A stretch of 64,000 bases of DNA from Caldilineaceae bacterium (GTDB taxonomy: Bacteria > Chloroflexota > Anaerolineae > Caldilineales > Caldilineaceae), in the NCBI GenBank assembly GCA_020634755.1, contig JACKBC010000031.1, positions 17,252 through 81,251 of the forward strand. Reading direction: 5' to 3'. This document shows, one piece after another, positions 51,638 to 58,664 of the stretch (within the stretch, counting starts at the first letter, position 1; each line of letters starts with the position of its first letter). The translations under genes were made by a program, and so were the position numbers. Below the pieces are notes generated by a model that was not told the DNA's origin, did not search any database, and worked only from the letters and a program-made list of their open reading frames with translations.

Positions 51638-52711
51638 ATGGATACCCCTAAACTGCGCGTGGCCATTGCCGGGTGCGGCAACATTGCTGGACCATATGCA
51701 CGCACCATGAAAAACTATGAACAGATTGAATTCTTAGGCGCCACGGATATTTTGCCCGGTCGGGCCGCTGAGTTTGTGGCCGAGCACGGTGGCCGCGCCT
51801 ACGATTCACTTGAGGAGCTGCTGGCCGATCCCAATGTAGATCTGGTCGTCAATCTGACCATTCATCACGCCCATCCGGCGGTGATCACCCAATGCCTGAA
51901 CGCGGGCAAACATGTGCACAGCGAAAAGCCGCTGGCGCTGAGCACGGCGGCGGCGCACCAGTTGGTGGCGCTGGCCCAGGAGAAAGGATTGCGCCTGAGC
52001 TGCTCGCCCATTACCTTTATGGGTGAGGCACAGCAAACGGCCTGGAAGGCCATTCGCGACGGCCAATTGGGCGCCGTGCGCGTGGTCTATTGTGAAGTGA
52101 ACTGGGGACGCATCGAATCGTGGCATCCCAATCCAGGCCCATTTTATGACGTGGGCGCGCTCTTCGACGTAGGCGTCTATCCGCTGACGCTGGTCACCAC
52201 CTTCTTTGGCCCGGCGCGCAAGGTGACGGCATATGGCGCCGTGCTGCATCCGGATCGGGTGACCAAAGAGGGCAAAGAGTTTCACATTGATACGCCAGAT
52301 TGGGTGGTGGCGGCTGTGGAATTGGCCAACGGCACCGTGGTGCGCTTGACTACCAATTTCTATGTGGGCCACCACAGCAAGCAAAAGGGGCTAGAATTCC
52401 ACGGCGATTTGGGGTCGCTCTTCCTGGGCAGCTTCCAGGACTTCCACGCGCCGGTGGAATTTGCCGAGTTTGGCAAGTCCTATGCACCGGTACCCTATGT
52501 GCGCGAACCGTTCCAAGGCATTGAGTGGGGCCGCGCCGTGGCCGAAATCAGCGACGCCATGCAAGAAGACCGTCCACAGCGCGCCACCGGCGCCCAAGCC
52601 GCCCACGTGGTGGAAATCCTCTGTGCCATTGTGGAATCGTACACCGAGGGCAAACCGGTGACAATCAGCTCGGACTTTGTGGCGCCCACACCCATGCCGT
52701 GGGGGATATGA
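51638..52711 (+). CDS. Gfo/Idh/MocA-family oxidoreductase
   Basis: A 357-aa NAD(P)-dependent sugar or inositol dehydrogenase-type protein. The Rossmann motif is VAIAGCGNIAGPYA at the N-terminus, and the catalytic Lys lies in HSEKPLAL; the C-terminal domain is the usual open beta sheet (DVGALFDVGVYPLTLV). The substrate cannot be read. AAAGAGAGGC precedes the ATG at 51638. It converges on a Nudix gene with 1 bp between stops. Confidence 0.92.
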   Translation: MDTPKLRVAIAGCGNIAGPYARTMKNYEQIEFLGATDILPGRAAEFVAEHGGRAYDSLEELLADPNVDLVVNLTIHHAHPAVITQCLNAGKHVHSEKPLALSTAAAHQLVALAQEKGLRLSCSPITFMGEAQQTAWKAIRDGQLGAVRVVYCEVNWGRIESWHPNPGPFYDVGALFDVGVYPLTLVTTFFGPARKVTAYGAVLHPDRVTKEGKEFHIDTPDWVVAAVELANGTVVRLTTNFYVGHHSKQKGLEFHGDLGSLFLGSFQDFHAPVEFAEFGKSYAPVPYVREPFQGIEWGRAVAEISDAMQEDRPQRATGAQAAHVVEILCAIVESYTEGKPVTISSDFVAPTPMPWGI

Positions 52712-52712
52712 T

Positions 52713-53201
52713 TTAGCCTTCTCCTGCTGCGCGCCACAGGGCAAAGGCTTTTTCAATCACGTCCCGCGTTTCTACATGTACATCCAAGCTGTCCAGCTCT
52801 GGCATGGATACCCACCGCACGGCGGCGGCATCATCCTGCGCCACGGCCTGGCCGCTCAGGTGGCGCGCCCAATAATCTAGCACTACATAGTGATATTCAA
52901 TGCGTCCATCATCGTCGCGCTGCACAAATTCAAACGTGGTAACCAATCCGCCGATCTCCACCTCAATGGCGCACTCTTCCCGCACCTCGCGGCGGGCGCC
53001 GTCCACGAGCCGCTCGCCCAAGTCAAGCAGACCACCGGGCAGGCCCCACTGTCCCTGGCGCGGCGGCCGGCCGCGGCGGACCAGCAACACGCGGCCAGCT
53101 GCATCAAAAATGGCGGCGGCCGCGCCCACCAGCGGGGCCTGAGGATAGCGCCGTTGCGCCGTAATGGGTTTTGTTAATTCGCCAGCTGGCTGAGATTGCA
53201 T
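52713..53201 (-). CDS. Nudix hydrolase
   Basis: A 162-aa Nudix protein. The Nudix box is GGLLDLGERLVDGARREVRE followed by EC (Cys where the consensus has a Leu or similar before Gly), so the metal-binding Glu residues are kept. The preceding LVRRGRPPRQGQWGLPGG is typical of ADP-ribose or nucleotide-cleaving Nudix enzymes. Start at ATG 53201. It is convergent with the Gfo/Idh gene and lies alone. Confidence 0.92.
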   Translation of the reverse strand: MQSQPAGELTKPITAQRRYPQAPLVGAAAAIFDAAGRVLLVRRGRPPRQGQWGLPGGLLDLGERLVDGARREVREECAIEVEIGGLVTTFEFVQRDDDGRIEYHYVVLDYWARHLSGQAVAQDDAAAVRWVSMPELDSLDVHVETRDVIEKAFALWRAAGEG

Positions 53202-53378
53202 AGCAGACTCTTTTCATATTTCGCATAAAGAGAATTTACAGTGCCTATAATTTTTGCCCAGCAAGCCAATCATGGCGGCCTCAGTGGGCGCGCCCCAAAT
53301 TATAAATGTCACACGACACAGGACGAAAATTGGGCGCCGCTGCGCTCCTCATGCAGCGCCCAAATGGCCATCTGGGGC

Positions 53379-53407
53379 TTGACGACTGCCAATGCGTGTG
53401 CTAAACT
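53379..53407 (+). promoter_or_regulatory. candidate promoter of the serS leader
   Basis: TTGACG (53379-53384) and TAAACT (53402-53407) with a 17-nt spacer. It is the best promoter upstream of the T-box. If used, the F2 element at 53476 would be transcribed as part of the leader. The 53202-53378 stretch shows nothing else. Confidence 0.4.
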
Positions 53408-53475
53408 TGAGCCACAATCACGGGACTTGTATGATGGCGATTGTGCAGCGCACAGAGCCATCAGCAAACGAAAGA

Positions 53476-53553
53476 GCTTACGCAAGCCTGGCGCAAGAAT
53501 TGTTTGGTTAGTCAAGATTTTCTTTCTTTGCGATCCGCAGGCCCTGCATAAGT
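53476..53553 (-). mobile_element. F2 palindromic element, copy 5 (reverse)
   Basis: 78 bp from GCTTACGCAAGCC to GCATAAGT. It ends 18 bp before the T-box stem I, between the candidate promoter and the riboswitch. Confidence 0.65.
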
Positions 53554-53571
53554 CGTGAATCAGACAAAAAC

Positions 53572-53832
53572 GCTGACGGAGAACAGGATCTTATGTTCCC
53601 TTCTTACAGAGAGCCGCCGGTTGCTGCAAGGTGGTAGAAGGTCATAAAATCAGCCTCTCCCGAGTTGTCGGCAGGCAATGGCCGACCGGTGCGCCACAAC
53701 GCATCGTTACCAAAGAATGAGGCGGAATTGTACCCTGCGCAGCTCGAGATGCGCGCGGCGCATTCCGCAAAATCAGGTGGCACCGCGAACTCCTCTTCGC
53801 CCTGAGCAATCAGGCGGAGAGGAGTTTTTATT
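53572..53832 (+). ncRNA. T-box riboswitch (tRNA-Ser) controlling serS
   Basis: Stem I base GCTGAC (53572) pairs with GTCGGC; the middle stem CCTTCT-TAC pairs with GTAGAAGG; AGAGAG and GTTGCTGCAAGG form the distal bulge and loop. The specifier loop reads AATCAGCC, giving codon UCA (53650-53652) followed by G. The T-box core AGGTGGCACCGCG is at 53775-53787, and the terminator AACTCCTCT.../...AGAGGAGTT with a T run is at 53788-53830. Uncharged tRNA-Ser(UGA) would stabilise the antiterminator and allow serS transcription. Confidence 0.92.
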
Positions 53833-54001
53833 TTAATCACAGGTTGCACAGATGACACAGATTCGATCCATTCGTGCCGCAGCTTGTCTTTGGGAGAGAA
53901 GCCGGGCAGAAACCTGTCAATTCCCGATTTCCTGGTAAGCAGGCGACAAGCGGGTAGAAGATGAAGATCTGTGAAATCTATGGTTCATACAGGAGAAAAT
54001 C

Positions 54002-55282
54002 ATGCTAGACATAAAATGGATGCGCGAGAATCGCGAAGCATTGGCCAAGGCCATGCGCGACCTCAATGCGGAGGATGCGCCGTGGGAACGCGCGCTAGCA
54101 TTGGATGAAGAGCGGCGCGCCTTGATGACGCAGGTGGAAGCGTTGCGCGCCGAACGCAACACCGGTTCCAAACAGGTGGGGCAGCTCTTTAAAGAGAAGA
54201 AGGCGGATGAAGCCAACGCCCTTAAAGAGCGCATGAGCCAGATCGGCAATGAAATTGGCGAAATTGACGAACGGCTGCGCGTGGTGGACGCCGAATTCAG
54301 CGACGCCATGCTGCGTATTCCCAATCCGCCCGAGCCGGATGTGCCGGTGGCGCTGGACGAATCCGGCAATGTGCCGGTGAAGGAGTGGGGCGCCAAACCC
54401 ACGTTCGACTTTGAGCCGCAGGCCCATTGGGACATTGGTGAAAAGCTCGATATTATTGACATTGAGCGCGGGACCAAAATTTCGGGCAGCCGCTTTTACG
54501 TGCTCAAAAAGGCGGGGGCGCGGCTCCAGCGGGCGCTTTCCAACTGGTTCCTGGATGTACACATTAGCGAGCATGGCTACGAGGAGATCTACCCGCCCTT
54601 TATGGTGCGCGAACAGACCATGGTCGGTACCGGTAATCTGCCCAAATTTGGCGATGTGCTCTATCGCGACGCCGAGGAAGATTACTGGCTGATTCCCACG
54701 GCGGAAGTACCCGTGACCAATCTCTATCGCGACGAAATCATCGAGCCGGGACGGTTGCCCATTTATCACGTGGCGGCCACGCCTTGCTTCCGCCGCGAAA
54801 AGGTGTCGGCGGGGCGCGATGTGCGCGGCATCAAGCGCGTGCATCAATTCCAGAAGGTGGAGATGGTCAAGTTTGTAGAGCCGGCCACCGGACGCGATGA
54901 GCTTGAATCGCTGACGCGCAACGCTGAAGAGCTGTGCGAGCGACTGGGCTTGCCCTATCGTCGGCTGGCCATTGCCACGGGCGATCTTTCGTTTGTGGCC
55001 GCCATCAAATATGATATTGAAGTGTGGGCCGCGGGCTGCGGCGAATGGCTAGAAGTCAGCTCCTGTTCGCTCTTCCGCGATTTTCAGGCCCGGCGCGCCA
55101 ACATCCGCTACCGCCCCGAAGAGGGCGCACGACCGGACTATGTGTACACGCTCAACGGTTCGGGGCTGGCGCTGCCGCGCATTATCATTGCCATTCTGGA
55201 GAATTACCAGCAGGCAGATGGCTCGGTTGTTGTGCCGGAGGTGCTGCGTCCCTATATGGGTGGGCTGGCCGTAATTCGGTGA
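54002..55282 (+). CDS. serS: serine-tRNA ligase
   Basis: A 426-aa class II synthetase. The N-terminal antiparallel coiled coil spans about residues 10-105; the catalytic core has motif 2 in CFRREKVSAGRDVRGIKRVH and motif 3 in LNGSGLALPRIIIAILENYQ. It charges tRNA-Ser and tRNA-Sec; the latter links it to the selenoprotein in this window. AGGAG lies 8 nt before the ATG at 54002. A UCA-specifier T-box in the leader adjusts its expression to serine-tRNA charging. Confidence 0.98.
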   Translation: MLDIKWMRENREALAKAMRDLNAEDAPWERALALDEERRALMTQVEALRAERNTGSKQVGQLFKEKKADEANALKERMSQIGNEIGEIDERLRVVDAEFSDAMLRIPNPPEPDVPVALDESGNVPVKEWGAKPTFDFEPQAHWDIGEKLDIIDIERGTKISGSRFYVLKKAGARLQRALSNWFLDVHISEHGYEEIYPPFMVREQTMVGTGNLPKFGDVLYRDAEEDYWLIPTAEVPVTNLYRDEIIEPGRLPIYHVAATPCFRREKVSAGRDVRGIKRVHQFQKVEMVKFVEPATGRDELESLTRNAEELCERLGLPYRRLAIATGDLSFVAAIKYDIEVWAAGCGEWLEVSSCSLFRDFQARRANIRYRPEEGARPDYVYTLNGSGLALPRIIIAILENYQQADGSVVVPEVLRPYMGGLAVIR

Positions 55283-55288
55283 GAACTA

Positions 55289-55366
55289 AGTGCGTTGCAC
55301 GGCGTCCACAACGGGTGAATCTGCATTCGGGATGTACGCTGTGCGTCGCACGCCAAGCGGCCTTCA
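55289..55366. repeat. F3-related box pair
   Basis: AGTGCGTTGCACGGCG at 55289 and GCTGTGCGTCGCACGCC at 55346 resemble the inner boxes of F3 without the outer ends. It lies in the 156-bp gap between serS and the HAD gene. Confidence 0.4.
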
Positions 55367-55438
55367 CTGGCCATTCTCAGGTCTGGAGGAAGAGCAAGAA
55401 ACTGATGGCGCTCTATTTTGTAACGAGTAATGTAAAAC

Positions 55439-56101
55439 ATGAATATGTCTAACGTGTCCGGGAAAATCAACTGCGTTATTTTTGATTGCGACGGTACGCT
55501 GGTGGATAGTGAAAAGCTGGGCAACCAGGTGGTGATCGATCTCTTTGCCGAGTATGGCGTGGTGGTGGAGCCGGACGAGTACCGACGGCTCTACCGCGGT
55601 GTACAGCTGCTGGAAATTATTGCCCGCCTGGAAGCGGCACATGATGTAAAGACGGCCGATGATTTTGTGCCGCGCTATCGTCAACGGCTGGATGCCATGC
55701 TGGAACAGCGGCTGCAACCCATCCCCGGTATTCATGACGTGCTGGCGCGCTTGTCTTTGCCCAAATGCGTGGCCACTAGCGCTCCACAAGAGAAGCTGCG
55801 TCTCTGCTTGGGCGTGACCGGTTTACGTCCCTTTTTCGGCGACAACCTGTTTAGTTCATATGATATCAATAGCTGGAAACCGGCGCCGGACCTTTTTCTG
55901 CACGCCGCCCAGACCATGGGCTTTGCACCGGCGGAATGTGCGGTAGTGGAAGATAGCCCCGTGGGTGTGGCCGCCGGTTTGGCCGCGGGCATGACCACCA
56001 TTCATTTCAACCACAACAGCGAACACGAAGCAATCGAGGGCGTGGTTACCATTGAGCACATGGCAGAGCTGCCCGCAGTTTTATTCGACCGTATCCTGTA
56101 A
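55439..56101 (+). CDS. HAD-superfamily hydrolase, phosphatase-like
   Basis: A 220-aa HAD subfamily IA hydrolase. Motif I is VIFDCDGTLVDSE (nucleophile Asp), motif II the Thr/Ser in VATSAPQ, motif III Lys in SWKPAPDLF, and motif IV EDSPVGVAAG. The cap is the four-helix type of phosphoglycolate phosphatase and beta-phosphoglucomutase relatives. It would remove phosphate from a small metabolite, such as a sugar phosphate or nucleotide. The start is ATG 55439 or 55445. An F2 element follows 10 bp after the stop. Confidence 0.92.
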   Translation: MNMSNVSGKINCVIFDCDGTLVDSEKLGNQVVIDLFAEYGVVVEPDEYRRLYRGVQLLEIIARLEAAHDVKTADDFVPRYRQRLDAMLEQRLQPIPGIHDVLARLSLPKCVATSAPQEKLRLCLGVTGLRPFFGDNLFSSYDINSWKPAPDLFLHAAQTMGFAPAECAVVEDSPVGVAAGLAAGMTTIHFNHNSEHEAIEGVVTIEHMAELPAVLFDRIL

Positions 56102-56111
56102 CAGGATCACG

Positions 56112-56189
56112 ACTTACGCAGCGCCGGTGGATCGCCACGAGAGCATCCCATAGCTGACCTGGCAATTTCCCCGCTAGGCTTGCGTATGT
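56112..56189 (+). mobile_element. F2 palindromic element, copy 6
   Basis: 78 bp starting ACTTACGCAGCGCC and ending CTTGCGTATGT, sharing GGATCGCCACGAGAGCAT with the same region of copy 1. It abuts another element at 56196. Confidence 0.7.
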
Positions 56190-56195
56190 CCTAAA

Positions 56196-56324
56196 AAGCT
56201 GTTTGAAAAATCACAATTGGGTCCAAAAACATTCCGGGAAAGGGCCGATTGCGGATGATTTAACCAGAATTTCGTGGCCCTTTCCTGGAATGTGACACGC
56301 CTCAACCACCTTTTCAGGCAGCTT
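56196..56324. mobile_element. 129-bp palindromic element
   Basis: The ends AAGCTGTTTGAAAA and TTTTCAGGCAGCTT are inverted, and an inner pair (56230-56246 with 56276-56292) matches at 16 of 17 positions. Flanks CTAAA and CTAAG may be a target duplication. No coding capacity. No second copy occurs in the window. Confidence 0.6.
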
Positions 56325-56471
56325 CTAAGGATGTGAAGTTTAGATTTGATGCGCGGCTTTCGCTGATGGACGCGGTTTTATATGATTCGCCATTGAGAGA
56401 ACGGTTGCGGTTCATGCCTGCGTGAATCAGCGTCCAACGGTGTCCAAAGTTAGGGCAGTGATTGGCGATTC

Positions 56472-57314
56472 TCACCCCAAAAATGGCGCTAGTTTCTCTT
56501 TGGTCTGCGCAAAAAGTCGCCAATACCAATCGGGCTTGAATGGGCCTTCGTGCTCTGCGCTTAGCGCCTGCAAATGTTTGCCATACATTTCAAATGTACG
56601 CAGCGTGGCCGCGGCCAGGGCGGCCGGATCCAGCGGGTCGGCGCCCGCGGCTAGATATGTATAGGCCAGATCGGTCTGATATGCAGGAGGCAGAATCTCA
56701 GAGAAGTGCTTAAACCGTTTGGCAAAGGATAAGCCAATGCGCCGATACAAGAGCCGAATCAGCCCCGAGCGCATTTCGTCCAGCGCAAACTTGGCTGACT
56801 GAAATTCACCATTGTAAAACGGCGCCGGACAGTTGGCCATGGTGGTCATGTTGATTTCGGTCAACTGCCAAATTTTGGCGTGCGTCAATTCCTCGCGTTC
56901 GGGCCAGGTTTCGGCGGGCGGCAGGGCTGGCAGCTGTTGAAACGTGGGGTGACCGGCGGGCAATCGATTCAGCAGAAATTTCCACTCATAAAGCGCCAGT
57001 CCGTCGAGCTGACTGGTGGGGCGAGCGGCAATCTCTACAATCATGCCCTCAACGGCGGTCAGCAGCCGCGCCCAATCTGTGCCAAAAAGGTGCAACGTTT
57101 CACCAAGCCCGGCCAGCACAGCCGCCCGATCATTGACCCACAGCGATTCGAACGCGGCATCGGCAATGCCCAGCCGAATATCAATATCCGAACCGGGATT
57201 GACGCGCACCGGCGTCACCAAGCTGCCTTCCAGCCAAATCACATCAATTTCGGCAATGCGCTCTAAGCTGGGCAACCAACGCTCTAGCACTTTTTGTTGA
57301 AGGGTTTGGGACAT
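56472..57314 (-). CDS. nucleotidyltransferase-like protein
   Basis: A 280-aa protein. The N-terminal domain has the polymerase-beta-like signature EGSLVTPVRVNPGSDIDIRL (Gly30-Ser31, Asp43, Asp45), so it may transfer a nucleotide, and the C-terminal half is helical with no known motif. AAAGGAG lies 7 nt before the ATG at 57314; the frame extends to 57347 without support. It follows an epoxide-hydrolase-like gene after 33 bp on the same strand and is probably co-transcribed. The substrate is unknown; an aminoglycoside-type nucleotidyltransferase is one possibility. Confidence 0.8.
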   Translation of the reverse strand: MSQTLQQKVLERWLPSLERIAEIDVIWLEGSLVTPVRVNPGSDIDIRLGIADAAFESLWVNDRAAVLAGLGETLHLFGTDWARLLTAVEGMIVEIAARPTSQLDGLALYEWKFLLNRLPAGHPTFQQLPALPPAETWPEREELTHAKIWQLTEINMTTMANCPAPFYNGEFQSAKFALDEMRSGLIRLLYRRIGLSFAKRFKHFSEILPPAYQTDLAYTYLAAGADPLDPAALAAATLRTFEMYGKHLQALSAEHEGPFKPDWYWRLFAQTKEKLAPFLG

Positions 57315-57347
57315 GAGGATGCTCCTTTTAATGGCGCTCCCCACCAT

Positions 57348-58199
57348 TTACTGGTTGAGAAACTCCAATATCAACTCATTCACGCGCGCCGGCTCTTCAT
57401 GCTGGACCCAATGGGTGGCCTCTTCCAATATCACCAGCTTGCCGCTGTCGCACATGGCCAGGCTTTCTTCGGCATACTCGCGGCCAATAAAGGCATCTTG
57501 CGCGCCCCAGATGATTAGCGTGGGCGTTTGAATGCGCTGGCTGCTTGACGAAGCTGGGCGGTGACGGAAAATCGCGCGATAATAGTTGAGCATGGCGGTA
57601 ATCGCACCCGGTTGTCCCCATGCTTTGCGATATTGAGCCATATCGCTGTCGGAAAATGTGTTGGGGCGGGCCGAATCTTGCATGGCTTTGGCCATAGAAT
57701 GCCAGTTGTTAAAGCGCATACCTATTTCCGGCAGCGTGGGAATCTGAAAGTAAAACATATACCAGCTGCGCCGGCGCTGCGCCCAATCTTCGTTGAGCGC
57801 TTTGACCATTACGCGGGGATGCGGTACGTTTAGGATAATCAGCTTTTCTAGCTTTTCGGGGAATTTATTGGCCACCCACCAGGCCACCGCCGCCCCCCAA
57901 TCGTGACCGATCAGAATCGCCTTTTGATGTCCAGAAGCATCAATGAGCCCCGCCACATCTTTGGCTAATTCATCCAAGGCATAGGCTTCAGTTCCTTTGG
58001 GCTTTTCACTCAAATTGTAGCCGCGCATATCGGGCGTCCATACGTTGAAACCCGCTTCGGTCAAGGCATCCACCTGATGATGCCAGCCATACCAGAATTC
58101 GGGAAACCCGTGCAGCATAATGACTAACGGACCATCTTTCTGCCCACGCTGCACTGTAAAAAGCTGCACACCATTGGATTCAATAAATTTTGTGATCAT
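57348..58199 (-). CDS. alpha/beta hydrolase, epoxide hydrolase-like
   Basis: A 283-aa alpha/beta hydrolase. The oxyanion-hole motif is HGFPEFWYGW and the nucleophile elbow is LIGHDWGAAVAWW with Asp, as in epoxide hydrolases and haloalkane dehalogenases rather than Ser esterases. The catalytic His is in EATHWVQHEEP near the C-terminus. It would open epoxides or remove halides from small molecules. The start is ATG 58199; no clear Shine-Dalgarno. The nucleotidyltransferase-like gene follows. Confidence 0.9.
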   Translation of the reverse strand: MITKFIESNGVQLFTVQRGQKDGPLVIMLHGFPEFWYGWHHQVDALTEAGFNVWTPDMRGYNLSEKPKGTEAYALDELAKDVAGLIDASGHQKAILIGHDWGAAVAWWVANKFPEKLEKLIILNVPHPRVMVKALNEDWAQRRRSWYMFYFQIPTLPEIGMRFNNWHSMAKAMQDSARPNTFSDSDMAQYRKAWGQPGAITAMLNYYRAIFRHRPASSSSQRIQTPTLIIWGAQDAFIGREYAEESLAMCDSGKLVILEEATHWVQHEEPARVNELILEFLNQ

Positions 58200-58451
58200 A
58201 ATTTTTATCCGTAAATGTCTCCAAGAATAAACATTTATACATTGGGCCCAAATGAGGTTTTGCCGACATATGTTCTTCGGACATACTGAAACGTCAACGC
58301 AACAGGTACGCCTATTTCAATCAGTATACTGAATTGTGATATATTTTACAAACGGATGTAAGTAAATTCAAGAATGTACCCAGAAATAAGAACAGCTGCA
58401 TTCTTCCCATTGCCCCAATTAGTTCGCCCCTACCTGCAACCAAATCACCAG

Positions 58452-58645
58452 AATCAGTACACCGCAACGGTGTCGGCAATAAAGGCCTCGGTCTCGTTTA
58501 AGGAATCCAGCCTTAGCTCATGCCGCGGCGATCTACTGAGAATGCTTCTCCAAAATCAGTAAATTGCAACGGCCAAAGTGGCGCCAGATTCTCTATGCGA
58601 AGCGAACGCCCGAAACGCCCAGCATCAGTCCGATTTACTGAAAAT
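58452..58645. repeat. two tandem F4 repeats
   Basis: The first copy runs 58452-58541 (ATCAGTACACCGCAACGGTG to GATCTACTGAG) and a second, more diverged copy about 58555-58645 (ATCAGTAAATTGCAACGG to GATTTACTGA). The second ends 20 bp before the Lon-like protease start, so it forms that gene's upstream region. The 58200-58451 stretch shows nothing else of note. Confidence 0.6.
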
Positions 58646-58664
58646 TGACGGAAATAAATGTGAA

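Noticed and set aside
53604..53858. 84-aa minus-strand frame before serS
   Set aside because: It lies entirely over the T-box stem I, T-box core and terminator, which explain the sequence.
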